Assembly (NCBI GenBank): GCA_964389285.1
Contig: CAYMCZ010000001.1
Location: 62,001-126,000, forward strand
Length of the DNA: 64,000 nucleotides
Source of the DNA: Alectryocaccobium sp964389285
GTDB taxonomy: Bacteria > Bacillota > Clostridia > Lachnospirales > Lachnospiraceae
Direction: 5' to 3'
Both the position numbers and the translations under genes were made by a program. Of this stretch, positions 7,638 to 18,000 are shown piece after piece (position 1 is the first letter of the stretch; the number at the start of each line of letters is the position of its first letter). The notes under the pieces were generated by a model that ran no database searches, was not told the DNA's origin, and saw only the letters and a list, made by a program, of their open reading frames with translations.

Positions 7638-9254
7638 TCACATCATCCCGGGGGCGCCGGCAGGCATGGGCGGCATGGGCTCTTTTACGGTGGAAACGAC
7701 AGCCTCTGTCGTAAGGAGGGTAGATGCTACGCTCGTGGCATTTTGAAGAGCGCTTCTGCTTACCTTAACGGGATCGAGGATCCCTGCCTTAACCATATCC
7801 ACATATTCTTCTTTATATGCATCAAAGCCGGTTCCCACCGGAGCCTCTTTGATTCTGCTGATGATAACGGCACCCTCAAGGCCGGCATTTTCGGCGATAG
7901 TCGCGAGCGGAGCCTCCAAGGCCTTGATTATAATGGCAGCGCCGGTCTTCTCATCGCCCTCAAGAGAATCCACAAGCTCTGTAAGCTGTTTTGTTACATG
8001 AACATAGGAGCAGCCGCCGCCTGCGATGATTCCTTCCTCTACGGCTGCGCGGGTTGCGTTAAGTGCGTCTTCCATGCGCAGTTTTGCTTCTTTCATTTCT
8101 GTTTCTGTTGCCGCGCCGACTCTGATTACGGCAACGCCGCCGGCCAGTTTGGCAACACGCTCATTGAGTTTTTCCCGGTCATATTCTGAAGTTGCAAGTT
8201 CGATCTGGTTTTTGATCTGCACCGTACGCTCCGCAATAGCTTCTTTTGAACCCGCTCCGTCAACAATGATCGTTTTTTCTTTCTGGACTTTAACGGATTT
8301 AGCACGTCCCAAAAGCTCAAGCGCAGCGTCTTTGAGTTCGTATCCGAGATCGGACGAAATAACCTGTCCGCCGGTCAGGATTGCGATATCCTGAAGCTGG
8401 TCTTTTCTCCTGTCTCCAAATCCCGGTGCCTTTACTGCAACAACTTTAAGCACGCCTCTGAGTTTATTGACTATAAGAGTCGAAAGGGACTCACCCTCAA
8501 CATCATCCGCTACAATAAGAAGGCTTGCGCCCGCCTGCATGATCTGCTCCAGAAGCGGTACCAGATCCTGTATATTTGCGATCTTTTTATCCGTTATAAG
8601 AATATAGGGATTGTCAAGATCGGCATCCATTTTTTCCATGTCGGTAGCAAAATATGCAGAAAGATATCCTCTGTCAAACTGCATGCCTTCCACGAGATCG
8701 AGTTCCGTGATCATGCTCTTTGACTCTTCCACCGTGATAACGCCGTCCTTTGATACCTTCTCCATAGCGTCGGCAACAAGTTCGCCAACCTCATCGTCAC
8801 CGGATGAAACCGCTGCAACTTTTGCGATCTGATCTTTGCCCTCTACCGCAGAGCTCATCTCTACAAGAAGCTCAACAGCCTTGTCGGTAGCTTTCTTCAT
8901 ACCTTTACGCAGAACGATAGGATTTGCTCCCGCCGCGATGTTTTTAAGCCCTTCGTGAATCATGGCCTGCGCCAAAACCGTAGCCGTAGTCGTTCCGTCG
9001 CCTGCCACGTCATTTGTCTTTGCGGCAACCTCACGAATAAGCTGTGCGCCCATATTTTCGAATCCGTCCTCAAGCTCGATCTCTTTCGCTATCGTCACAC
9101 CGTCGTTGGTTATGAGCGGCGCTCCGTAAGATCTGTCCAGAACCACGTTTCTTCCTTTAGGGCCGAGCGTAACCTTTACGGTATCCGCCAGTTTATCCAC
9201 GCCGATAGCCAGAGCTGTCCTGGCATCACCCGAATGTTTGATTTCTTTTGCCAT
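7638..9254 (-). CDS. groL: Chaperonin GroEL
   Basis: 60-kDa chaperonin ring subunit. 538 residues, standard length, starting MAKEIKHSGDARTALAIGV. The apical and ATP-binding motifs are intact (TLGPKGRNVVLDRSYG, DGVTIAKEI, AGDGTTTATVLAQAM), and the C-terminus is the Gly/Met-rich MPPMPAGAPGMM tail. It lies 77 nt downstream of groES and is cotranscribed from the CIRCE-controlled promoter. Nothing unusual. Confidence 0.98.
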   Translation of the reverse strand: MAKEIKHSGDARTALAIGVDKLADTVKVTLGPKGRNVVLDRSYGAPLITNDGVTIAKEIELEDGFENMGAQLIREVAAKTNDVAGDGTTTATVLAQAMIHEGLKNIAAGANPIVLRKGMKKATDKAVELLVEMSSAVEGKDQIAKVAAVSSGDDEVGELVADAMEKVSKDGVITVEESKSMITELDLVEGMQFDRGYLSAYFATDMEKMDADLDNPYILITDKKIANIQDLVPLLEQIMQAGASLLIVADDVEGESLSTLIVNKLRGVLKVVAVKAPGFGDRRKDQLQDIAILTGGQVISSDLGYELKDAALELLGRAKSVKVQKEKTIIVDGAGSKEAIAERTVQIKNQIELATSEYDREKLNERVAKLAGGVAVIRVGAATETEMKEAKLRMEDALNATRAAVEEGIIAGGGCSYVHVTKQLTELVDSLEGDEKTGAAIIIKALEAPLATIAENAGLEGAVIISRIKEAPVGTGFDAYKEEYVDMVKAGILDPVKVSRSALQNATSVASTLLTTEAVVSTVKEPMPPMPAGAPGMM

Positions 9255-9331
9255 TTTATTTTTCTCCTGTCTTTTTCTGTATATTTAAATAATGATTTAT
9301 AGCCAACAGTAACATTTGAGAGGAATACGGT

Positions 9332-9604
9332 TTATTTGATTACCGCTAAAATATCATTGTGTCTGATAATAATATATTCTTCGCCCTCAAATTTGACTTC
9401 CGAACCGGCATATTTTGAATAAAATACCCTGTCTCCTACCGCAACTTCAATTTTTACTTCATCCGTTCCGGGTCCTACCGCAACAACTTCAGCCTCAAGA
9501 GGTTTCTCCTGTGCCGCCGACGAAAGGATAAGTCCGCCGCTTGTCTTTTCTTCTGCTTCGAATTGTTTAAGAACTACTCTGTCTGCCAATGGAACTAATT
9601 TCAT
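9332..9604 (-). CDS. groES: Co-chaperonin GroES
   Basis: 10-kDa lid of the GroEL chamber. 90 residues: MKLVPLADRVVLKQFEAEEKTSGG followed by the mobile loop (GLILSSAAQEKP), with a typical C-terminal IIIRHNDILAVIK. AGGAGG precedes the ATG at 9604. First gene of the groES-groL operon; the promoter and CIRCE element lie immediately upstream. Confidence 0.98.
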   Translation of the reverse strand: MKLVPLADRVVLKQFEAEEKTSGGLILSSAAQEKPLEAEVVAVGPGTDEVKIEVAVGDRVFYSKYAGSEVKFEGEEYIIIRHNDILAVIK

Positions 9605-9651
9605 TATACAAGCCTCCTGAAATTAAAAAATTAATGTATAAACTTATTTTA

Positions 9652-9678
9652 TTAGCGCTCACCTTTTTTGAGTGCTAA
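9652..9678 (-). promoter_or_regulatory. CIRCE operator (HrcA binding site) of groES-groL
   Basis: TTAGCGCTC-N9-GAGTGCTAA, differing from the CIRCE consensus (TTAGCACTC-N9-GAGTGCTAA) at one base. It lies between the promoter and the groES ribosome-binding site, the standard arrangement for HrcA repression. hrcA is not in this window. Confidence 0.95.
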
Positions 9679-9690
9679 TCATTGCAACTA

Positions 9691-9719
9691 ATAATATATA
9701 ATTTATGCTGTTTTGGCAA
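9691..9719 (-). promoter_or_regulatory. groES-groL promoter
   Basis: Minus strand TTGCCA (9714-9719), 17-nt spacer, TATTAT (9691-9696), with the CIRCE element 12 nt downstream. Confidence 0.8.
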
Positions 9720-9854
9720 ATGCCGATATTTCAATATATTCTTATCAAACATCGTATTATCTCTTGTTTTCTCTTTATATCTCTGTTTTTCTAAATATAT
9801 CTATAAAGATTATCTCTGATGCCATACATTTAAATATTTTGATGAAAAAAATCG

Positions 9855-9869
9855 AATTTTCAGACAAAA
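9855..9869 (+). promoter_or_regulatory. CodY-box-like site upstream of codY
   Basis: AATTTTCAGACAAAA matches 12 of 15 positions of the CodY consensus AATTTTCWGAAAATT. It lies 15 nt upstream of the -35 of the codY promoter, so autoregulation by CodY is plausible. Confidence 0.55.
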
Positions 9870-9883
9870 TACCAGGTTTTTTA

Positions 9884-9912
9884 TTGACAATTTCGCGACA
9901 TTTGATTATAAT
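9884..9912 (+). promoter_or_regulatory. codY promoter
   Basis: TTGACA (9884-9889), 17-nt spacer, TATAAT (9907-9912): a perfect consensus promoter. It gives a leader of about 120-125 nt before the codY start with no obvious riboswitch. Confidence 0.9.
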
Positions 9913-10043
9913 ACTTTAAAAGTTCAGAATATTTCGGTGTATTTACTCTTAGTTTTCATAATCACGCGATTATTTACATGTAATTATATCACTAACGCTG
10001 TTCATCAAATTCCTGGACTTCCCAAATGAAAGGAGGTTTTTTT

Positions 10044-10844
10044 ATGAGCGTCTACCTGCTTGACAAGATAAGGAGGATCAACAAACTTCTGCATAACAAC
10101 GCTTCCGGCAAAGTTGTTTTCACCGATATATGCGAAATAGTTTCATCCTGCCTTAACTCAAACGTACTCGTCATCAGCCACAAAGGAAAGGTGCTTGGCG
10201 CCGGTATTACCGATTCATTCGACCCTATTGACAGCCTGATTACCGCTACGGTAGGCGAATACATCGACGAAGATCTCAACAGACGTCTTTCCAACATCCT
10301 GTCCACACAGGACAATGTGCGTCTGATCACTCTGGGCTTCGAGCCTGAGCTGTATTCGATCTACACAGCCATCATCAACCCGATAGAGATATCCGGCGAA
10401 CGTCTCGGCACCATCTTTATCTATACTTACGACACTCCTTACAGTATAGACGACATCATTCTGAGCGAATATGCCACTACCGTTGTGGGTCTTGAAATAC
10501 TCCGTTCCGAAACCGAAGAAACCGAAGAAGAACTCCGCAAAAAACATCTCGTTAATTCTGCTTTTAACATTCTTTCCGCTTCGGAAACCAACGCCATCAA
10601 GGCAATAGCCAAAGAGCTTAACAGCATGGAAGGCGTGATAATAGCAAGCCGTGTGGCTGACGAGACAGGCATCTCCCGTTCCGTTATCGTCAATACTCTG
10701 CGCAAATTCGAAAGTGCCGGTATTATCGAATCCCGCTCGGGCGGCATGAAAGGTACCTATATCAAGATCAAAAACGACTACCTGCTCGAAGCGATCAAAG
10801 AACTCGAAGAAAAAGAGAAAGCCGCCGAGGATGCCGGATCATAA
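10044..10844 (+). CDS. codY: GTP- and branched-chain amino acid-sensing pleiotropic repressor CodY
   Basis: Global regulator of nutrient-limited genes: a dimer that binds DNA when GTP and isoleucine/valine are plentiful. Start 10044 is chosen because AAAGGAGG ends 7-8 nt upstream; the ATG at 10026 is part of that sequence. 266 residues: N-terminal GAF domain (MSVYLLDKIRRINKLLHNN...), linker, and C-terminal winged helix-turn-helix with the very characteristic SRSVIVNTLRKFESAGIIES followed by MKGTYIKI. CodY-box-like sites occur upstream of its own promoter and inside the promoter of the rho-ilvD operon in this window. Confidence 0.97.
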   Translation: MSVYLLDKIRRINKLLHNNASGKVVFTDICEIVSSCLNSNVLVISHKGKVLGAGITDSFDPIDSLITATVGEYIDEDLNRRLSNILSTQDNVRLITLGFEPELYSIYTAIINPIEISGERLGTIFIYTYDTPYSIDDIILSEYATTVVGLEILRSETEETEEELRKKHLVNSAFNILSASETNAIKAIAKELNSMEGVIIASRVADETGISRSVIVNTLRKFESAGIIESRSGGMKGTYIKIKNDYLLEAIKELEEKEKAAEDAGS

Positions 10845-10849
10845 ATCTC

Positions 10850-10878
10850 TTGACGTAAACATATTTTTATTGTAGAAT
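10850..10878 (+). promoter_or_regulatory. tRNA-Gly promoter
   Basis: TTGACG (10850-10855), 17-nt spacer, TAGAAT (10873-10878), 23 nt before the mature tRNA-Gly 5' end. It starts 5 nt after the codY stop, with no terminator in between. Confidence 0.8.
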
Positions 10879-10901
10879 GACGACTGTCTTTTATAGACAG
10901 C

Positions 10902-10972
10902 GCAGGTGTAGTTCAATGGTAGAACACCAGCCTTCCAAGCTGGACACGTGGGTTCGATTCCCATCACCTGCT
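10902..10972 (+). tRNA. tRNA-Gly (UCC anticodon)
   Basis: 71-nt cloverleaf: acceptor GCAGGTG/CACCTGC with discriminator T, D-loop GTAGTTCAATGGTAGAAC, anticodon loop CTTCCAA (UCC), T-arm GTGGGTTCGATTCCCAT. The 3' CCA is not encoded. Convergent with mfd, whose stop codon lies 5 nt beyond. Confidence 0.95.
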
Positions 10973-10976
10973 TCTT

Positions 10977-13900
10977 TTATTTTGCCTGATCTTCGGCAAT
11001 GGTCTTAAAACAGTTTTTCAAAAACCCGTCAAGCTCAATGAGCACATCGGGTTTCTTTTTGTTTTTCGATGACATCTCATATACGAAGCAGGGTTTTTCT
11101 TTAGGATAGAACGAAAGCCTGTTCTCATATATCTGAATTATCTGTGAGATTCCCGCCGTATTTATCCTTGCCCTTTCATAAAAGGTCAGTGTCAGTCTGT
11201 TTCCGTTTTGCTTTATCTCCGTGAAATAAAGCAAATGCGCCGCCGCCTTCAGATACGCCGCCTCAAGCAGATCTTCCACGGACGGCGGAAGATCACCGAA
11301 ACGATCTATCAGTTCGTCACATACGGCCGACATGTCATCCGCGTCTTTTATCATGGCGATACGCTTGTATATTTCAAGTTTCTGCTTTTCATCGGCTATA
11401 TAGCTTTCAGGTATATACGCATTGACATCTATATCCAGCGTCGTTTCAAAATCAGGCGCCGTCCTGATGCCTCTTGCCTCGTCCACTGCCTCAGAAAGAA
11501 GCTTGCAGTACAGCTCGTATCCGATCTTTTCCATATGGCCGCTCTGCTCGGCTCCGAGCAGGTTTCCCGCTCCCCTGATCTCCAGATCACGCATTGCTAT
11601 CTTAATGCCGCTGCCGAGTTCGGTATATTCACGTATGGCGGAAAGCCTTTTCGCAGCTTCTTCGTTTATGATCTTGTTTTTTCTGTACATTAAAAACGCG
11701 TAAGCGGTTCTGCTGCTGCGTCCGACACGCCCTCTGAGCTGATAAAGCTGGGAAAGTCCCATGCGATCCGCGTCATGGATAATAATAGTGTTGCAGTTGG
11801 AAATATCCAGCCCGGTTTCAATAATAGTCGTGGATACGAGCACGTCCGTTTCTCCGTTTACGAAACTGTACATGATCCGCTCAAGTTCACGCTCGCTCAT
11901 CTTTCCGTGTGCGAAGCCTACCCGCGCTTCGGGAAGCAGCATAGCAAGTTTTGAGGCGATCTCCGATATTCCGGCTACGCGGTTATATACATAATACACC
12001 TGCCCGCCTCTTGCCAGCTCCCTGGATACGGCCTCTCTGACTATTTCCTCATCATATTCCATAACATAAGTCTGTATAGGCATACGGTTCATGGGCGGCT
12101 CGTGAAGTATGCTCATATCCCTTATGCCGGAAAGACTCATGTGCAGGGTTCTGGGTATCGGAGTTGCCGTAAGGGTTATGACATCCACCAGCGCTTTCAG
12201 CTTTTTGATCTTTTCTTTGTGGGTAACACCGAATCTTTGTTCCTCATCCACGACTAAAAGCCCCAGATCATGAAAGACTACGTCTTTGGAAAGCATCCTG
12301 TGAGTTCCGATCAGAATATCTATCTGACCCTGTTTCAGTTTTTCTATGATCTTTTTTTGCTGTGCCGGCGTCCTGAATCTGCAAAGCATTTCCACATTTA
12401 CGGGAAAATCGGCCATACGCTGTCTGAATGTATTGTAATGCTGCTGAGCAAGAATGGTAGTCGGCACAAGCACCACTACCTGCTTATCGTCCTGCACGGC
12501 CTTAAACGCCGCCCTTAATGCTATCTCGGTTTTGCCGTAACCCACATCCCCGCAGACAAGCCGGTCCATGACCGCGGAACTTTCCATGTCCTTTTTAACG
12601 GTTTCTATTATATCAAGCTGATCGTCCGTTTCCTCATAGGGAAACATTTCTTCGAATTCCCTCTGCCAGACGGTATCGGGACTGAATTTAAAGCCCGGGG
12701 CATCCTTTCTGGCCGAATATATTTTTATCAGATCTTCGGCAATATCCTTTACCGCTTTTTTCACCCTCGTCCTTGTTTTATTCCATTCGGGCGAATCAAG
12801 AGAAGCCAGCTTCAGGTTTGCGTTTGTTTCGCAGCTGCCGTACTTCTGGATGCTCTCCAGCTGTGACACCTGCACATAAAGACTGCTGCCTTTCGCATAT
12901 TCTATCTTTATATAGTCTTTTGAGATGCCTCCCCGGCTGATCTGCTCTATTCCTCTGTAGATACCGAGACCCCTGTACTCATGTACGACATAATCGCCGT
13001 AAGAAAGCTCTGAAAACGAAGAGAGTCCCTTCCCTTCAAAATGCTTTTTATGCCTTTTTTTCTTTTGTTTTTGCCCGAAAATATCGCTCTCGGTAATCAA
13101 AACAAATTTCTGCAGCGGGTATTCGAAGCCTCTGCGCGAACTGCCGAGAAGCACCATGACTTCGGAAGCCTCAAGGATTCGCGCATCACTTTCCGAAAAG
13201 AATGCCGGTATCCCTTCTTCATTCAGGTCATAGGCAAGCCTTGCGCCTCTCGTCCTCGAAGGGCAAAGCAAAACAATCCTGTATCCCTCTTTTTTCCATC
13301 TTTTGAGGTCGTCTGTCAGCATACGGAGCTGGTTATTGTAAGATACGACTGTTTTAGAGCTGATGCTATAGCTTTCCGAAAAAACCACCGTATGAGCCGA
13401 TCCGCTTTCTATCATGCAAAGCGCCGCCGTCTTTCTTTTTTCAAGCTTGGCGAAAAACGTCTCCGGCAGCATTACCTTGTAAGCCTCGTCGGGCTCTGCC
13501 ATTTTCTTTTCAAGCCGTCCCTTTATGGCATCCGCATATTCTTTGAATATCGCCTCGGCACTTGCGGAAATCCTGGCCGGCTCGTCCAGAAAAAACACCG
13601 TCTCATCAGGAAAATACTCCGCAAAAGAGACCCTGTCCGAAACCGAATATCCACAGTCCGAAATATCAGGTTCTTCCGTAGCCGGAAATATATCTATTTC
13701 TCCGAGCTCCTCAAACGAACGCTGGCTTTCCGGATCAAAGGCTCTGATGGAATCCACCTCATCTCCGAAAAGTTCTATCCGCCACGGATAATCCATCGTC
13801 AGATCAAAAACATCTATGATCCCGCCCCTTACGGCATACTGTCCCGGCATTTCCACCTGCGCAACACGCTCATACCCCGCACGGATAAGCTTTTTGGAAA

Positions 13901-14354
13901 GCTCCTCTATACCGGTCTCTTTTTCCATGTCAACGCGTATAACGAAATCCCGTAAAACCGATAAAGGCAAAAGAGTATCCAGACAGCCTCCCGAAGAAAT
14001 GACCGCCAAAACCCTTTCGCCTGAAATAAGCGCCCTGATCACCTTCATTCTGGCTCTTACGACCGGATTTCCGATAAGCGCAGCCTTATAAAAGATCATG
14101 TCTTTCGCGGGATAAAGCATCACATCTTTAAAATAAAGACGCATATCTTCAAACACTTCCGCGGCTTTAAGCTCATTTTCCGCAATATAAAGCATGCTCC
14201 CGTTCTCCGGAACGAGAGCCGCGGCTAAGTTTTCTTTTTGGGAGTCCAGACAGCCGCTGATTCTGATAATGCCGTTCTTTTTATTAAGACCCTCTTTAAT
14301 ACGGTCAAATTCAGGCATCTGTTCATAAGGCTGTCTCAAAGTATTTACCAACAT
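10977..14354 (-). CDS. mfd: Transcription-repair coupling factor Mfd
   Basis: ATP-dependent translocase that removes stalled RNA polymerase from DNA lesions and recruits UvrA. 1125 residues, full length. The N-terminal UvrB-homologous region includes QYAVRGGIIDVFDLT. The RNA-polymerase-interaction domain has GDYVVHEYRGLGIYRGI. The RecG-like helicase motor has Walker A (CGDVGYGKTEIA), the DEEQRFGV box, TATPIPRTLHMSLSG and QLRGRVGRS. A C-terminal TRCF domain with NAYIPESYI ends the protein. It follows pth by 10 nt, so both are cotranscribed. Confidence 0.97.
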   Translation of the reverse strand: MLVNTLRQPYEQMPEFDRIKEGLNKKNGIIRISGCLDSQKENLAAALVPENGSMLYIAENELKAAEVFEDMRLYFKDVMLYPAKDMIFYKAALIGNPVVRARMKVIRALISGERVLAVISSGGCLDTLLPLSVLRDFVIRVDMEKETGIEELSKKLIRAGYERVAQVEMPGQYAVRGGIIDVFDLTMDYPWRIELFGDEVDSIRAFDPESQRSFEELGEIDIFPATEEPDISDCGYSVSDRVSFAEYFPDETVFFLDEPARISASAEAIFKEYADAIKGRLEKKMAEPDEAYKVMLPETFFAKLEKRKTAALCMIESGSAHTVVFSESYSISSKTVVSYNNQLRMLTDDLKRWKKEGYRIVLLCPSRTRGARLAYDLNEEGIPAFFSESDARILEASEVMVLLGSSRRGFEYPLQKFVLITESDIFGQKQKKKRHKKHFEGKGLSSFSELSYGDYVVHEYRGLGIYRGIEQISRGGISKDYIKIEYAKGSSLYVQVSQLESIQKYGSCETNANLKLASLDSPEWNKTRTRVKKAVKDIAEDLIKIYSARKDAPGFKFSPDTVWQREFEEMFPYEETDDQLDIIETVKKDMESSAVMDRLVCGDVGYGKTEIALRAAFKAVQDDKQVVVLVPTTILAQQHYNTFRQRMADFPVNVEMLCRFRTPAQQKKIIEKLKQGQIDILIGTHRMLSKDVVFHDLGLLVVDEEQRFGVTHKEKIKKLKALVDVITLTATPIPRTLHMSLSGIRDMSILHEPPMNRMPIQTYVMEYDEEIVREAVSRELARGGQVYYVYNRVAGISEIASKLAMLLPEARVGFAHGKMSERELERIMYSFVNGETDVLVSTTIIETGLDISNCNTIIIHDADRMGLSQLYQLRGRVGRSSRTAYAFLMYRKNKIINEEAAKRLSAIREYTELGSGIKIAMRDLEIRGAGNLLGAEQSGHMEKIGYELYCKLLSEAVDEARGIRTAPDFETTLDIDVNAYIPESYIADEKQKLEIYKRIAMIKDADDMSAVCDELIDRFGDLPPSVEDLLEAAYLKAAAHLLYFTEIKQNGNRLTLTFYERARINTAGISQIIQIYENRLSFYPKEKPCFVYEMSSKNKKKPDVLIELDGFLKNCFKTIAEDQAK

Positions 14355-14364
14355 CTTTCTTACC

Positions 14365-14943
14365 TTACAGTCTATCGCGTTTTCTGTTATATACGGTCAT
14401 GGCCTCTTCTATCCCCTTTGAAATGATCGTCCCGACAATATCCGGCATTTCTTCGACAACGGGTTCGACCCTTGCCCTGTCCTCTTTTGAAAACGGAGCC
14501 AGAACATAGTCGGCAAGATCCCACTTCTCCGCTTTGGGACCTATACCGATCCTGACTCTGATAAAATCTTCGCTTCCCAGTTCTTTGATAATGCTTTTCA
14601 TTCCGTTATGGCTTCCCGCACTGCCGCATCCGCGCAGTCTCAGCTGTCCGCAGTCAAGATCCACATCATCATATATTACGATAAGCCTGTTTTTAACGTC
14701 TATTTTATAATAATCAACAAAAGCGCGCACCGCATGCCCGCTCAGATTCATATATGTAAGCGGCTTAAGTATCATTGCCTTTTTCCCCGCTATGATACCT
14801 TTGCCGTACATCCCTTTCATGGCTATACCGCTGCCCGGGATGTTAAAAGCCGTGATGATCTCATCCGCGGCGTCAAAACCTATGTTGTGCTTTGTCCCGT
14901 CATATTTCCTGTCAGGATTGCCGAGACCCACTATCAGATACAT
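14365..14943 (-). CDS. pth: Peptidyl-tRNA hydrolase
   Basis: Releases peptides from prematurely dropped peptidyl-tRNA. 192 residues, typical of bacterial Pth. The N-terminal MYLIVGLGNPDRKYDGTKHN contains the conserved Asn and catalytic His; LKPLTYMNLSG and the DDVDLDCGQLRLRGCGSAG segments are intact. First gene of a pth-mfd unit with its own promoter (14966-14995). Confidence 0.96.
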   Translation of the reverse strand: MYLIVGLGNPDRKYDGTKHNIGFDAADEIITAFNIPGSGIAMKGMYGKGIIAGKKAMILKPLTYMNLSGHAVRAFVDYYKIDVKNRLIVIYDDVDLDCGQLRLRGCGSAGSHNGMKSIIKELGSEDFIRVRIGIGPKAEKWDLADYVLAPFSKEDRARVEPVVEEMPDIVGTIISKGIEEAMTVYNRKRDRL

Positions 14944-14965
14944 AACAGTCCGGATCCTTTCTCAA

Positions 14966-14995
14966 ATAATAATCTTGATCCTGTCAGATTATCAA
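14966..14995 (-). promoter_or_regulatory. pth-mfd promoter
   Basis: Minus strand TTGATA (14990-14995), 18-nt spacer, TATTAT (14966-14971), directly behind the rpoC terminator. Confidence 0.6.
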
Positions 14996-15030
14996 AAACA
15001 GGATCGCCGGCATCTGTGATCCGGCAATCC
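14995..15030 (-). terminator. Terminator after rpoC
   Basis: Minus-strand 10-bp stem GGATTGCCGG / CCGGCGATCC (one G-U pair) followed by TGTTTTTGAT, 18 nt after the rpoC stop. Its T-tract overlaps the -35 of the pth promoter. Confidence 0.75.
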
Positions 15031-15048
15031 CGTCTGATATGCAGCCTT

Positions 15049-18000
15049 TTATTCGCTGTCTGAAATGCCTGCGTTCGCTATATCGTTCAGAAGTTCGGCG
15101 ATATCCGAATCCTCCGCTTCAAATACAGCTTCTCCGCCGGCTTCTTCCTCAAAGATTTCTTCGGTTTCTTCTCCGAAGATATCGATAACCTCTTTCTCTT
15201 CATCCGGAGTGAATTCTTCTTCGGCTGCGGCTTCTTCGGAAAGCGGTTTTCGGATAACTTCGTTATCGGTATCCAATGAAATGTTATTATAGCATTTCAT
15301 GCCTGTTCCGGCGGGAATAAGCTTACCGATAATGACATTTTCCTTCAGCCCTATCAGTTTATCCACTTTTCCCTTTATGGCCGCGTCGGTGAGAACCTTG
15401 GTAGTCTCCTGGAAGGATGCCGCGGATAAGAAAGAATCCGTGGCAAGCGAAGCCTTTGTGATACCTAAAAGGATTCTCTTTCCTTCGGCGGGCTCTTTGC
15501 CCTCTTCTATCATCTTCCGGTTGGTTTCTTCGTAATCAAGGACATCGACAAGAGTTCCCGGCAGGAACGAAGTATCGCCGTTGTTTTCGACCCTTACTTT
15601 TTTAAGCATCTGGCGTACGATCACTTCTATATGTTTGTCGCTGATCTCAACGCCCTGTCTGCGGTAAACCCTTTGCACCTCGCAGAGCATATAATCCTGA
15701 ACGGCCTGAACTCCCTTAATACGCAGGATATCATGAGGATTGACGCTGCCTTCCGTAAGCTCGTCTCCGGCCTGAAGCTGCTGGCCGTCTTCGATCTTAA
15801 TGCGCGATCCGTAAGGGATAAGATAGGTCTTTGCCATATTCTCTTCCGCGTCCTCTACGACTATCTCGCGTTTCTTTTTATTGTCCCTGATACTTGCGGT
15901 ACCCTTGATCTCCGTGATAATGGCAAGACCTTTGGGTTTACGTGCCTCGAAAAGCTCCTCGACACGGGGAAGACCCTGTGTGATATCTCCGCCGGCAACG
16001 CCTCCCGTATGGAAAGTACGCATGGTAAGCTGGGTACCCGGCTCTCCGATGGACTGAGCGGCTATAATGCCGACAGACTCGCCGACCTGAACGGTTTTTC
16101 CGGTCGCCATGTTCGCGCCGTAGCATTTCGCGCAGATACCCACTCTGGAACGGCATGTAAGTATGGTACGGATCCTTACTTTCGTAAGCGGTCCGCCTTC
16201 GGGATCGTCGGGATCCACTGTATGATTTACGATACGCTCCGCCATATCAGGCGTTATCATCTCGTTTTTGCCTACTATCAGAACGCCGTCTTTATCATAT
16301 ATCTCTTCGCAGGAAACCCTTCCGGTAATCCTTTCCTGAAGCGATTCGATCTCTTCTTTGCCGTCTGCAAACCTGCTTACAACAATACCCGGAATGTCCT
16401 CGTCATCACAGCAGCAGTCAGGCTCTCTTATGATAAGCTCCTGGGAAACGTCAACCATTCGTCTCGCCAGATACCCCGAATCGGCCGTACGCAGAGCCGT
16501 ATCCGACAGACCCTTTCGCGCTCCGTGCGCCGACATGAAATATTCCAGAACGTCAAGACCTTCACGGAAATTGGATTTGATCGGCAGCTCGATCGTATGA
16601 CCCGTTGTATCCTGCATGAGACCACGCATTCCCGCCAGCTGTTTGATCTGTTTGTCGGAACCGCGGGCTCCGGAATCGGCCATCATGAAGATGTTATTGT
16701 ATTGATCGAGTCCTTTGAGCAGGTCTGCCGTGAGCTTATCATCCGTACGCTTCCAAGTTGCTACAACCTGCTCGTAACGCTCCTCGTCGGTCATCATACC
16801 TCTTTTAAATTCGTTCGTGAGCTTGTCAATCTGTGCCTGGGCCTGCTCTATGAGTTCTTTTTTGCTCGACGGCACCGTCATGTCGGAAATCGAAACCGTC
16901 ATGGCAGCCTGGGTCGAATATTTATACCCGGTGGTTTTGATCTTGTCCAAAACCTCAGCCGTGACTGTCGGGCCGTGTATATTAATGACTTTTTCCAGAA
17001 TCTTTTTGAGGTCTTTTTTCTTAACTAAGAAATCCACTTCCGGAAGCAGCTCATTTCCCGGAACGGATCTGTCAACGATACCCAGATCCTGAGGAATGAG
17101 TTCGTTGAAAAAGAGCCGTCCGAGCGTCGTTTCGACGGTAGCATAGATGGTTTCGCCGTCTTTGTTTTTGCCCTCCATACGAACCTTAATAGCTGCCTGA
17201 AGCGTGATATATCCGTTTTCATATGCCAGAATCGCTTCGTTCGTATTTTTGAAAATTCTGCCTTCGCCTTTATCCCCGGGACGTTTCTGGGTGAGATAAT
17301 ATATACCCAGAACCATATCCTGAGACGGAACGGCCACCGGACCGCCGTCGGAAGGCTTCAAAAGGTTGTTGGGTGAAAGAAGCATAAACCTGCATTCGGC
17401 CTGCGCTTCCACGGAAAGCGGAAGATGCACGGCCATCTGATCCCCGTCAAAGTCGGCGTTGAAAGCCGTACAAACGAGCGGATGCAGCTTGATGGCTTTT
17501 CCCTCTACAAGTATCGGCTCAAAAGCCTGGATTCCGAGACGGTGCAGCGTGGGAGCGCGGTTAAGCATTACCGGATGCTCCGTTATGACGCGCTCAAGCA
17601 CGTCCCATACCTCAGGCTGCATTTTCTCGACCATTTTTTTTGCGTTTTTGATATTGTGAGCCATCTTATTTTCGACGAGCTCTTTCATTACGAACGGCTT
17701 AAAAAGCTCGATGGCCATTTCTTTGGGAAGTCCGCACTGATAAATCTTAAGCTCCGGCCCTACCACGATAACCGAACGCCCCGAATAATCAACTCGTTTT
17801 CCGAGAAGATTCTGACGAAAACGACCTGATTTTCCTTTGAGCATGTCGGAAAGAGATTTGAGGGCGCGGTTTCCGGGCCCCGTTACGGGACGGCCGCGTC
17901 TTCCGTTGTCGATAAGCGCATCGACAGCTTCCTGCAGCATACGCTTTTCGTTGCGGACGATAATCTCGGGAGCTCCAAGCTCTAAAAGCCTTTTCAGCCG

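Noticed and set aside
15631..17028. 465-codon open frame on the plus strand opposite rpoC
   Set aside because: It lies wholly antisense to the strongly conserved rpoC, has no ribosome-binding site or recognisable domain, and is a codon-usage shadow. The same holds for the long plus-strand frames opposite rpoB (19747-20991) and mfd (13041-13955).
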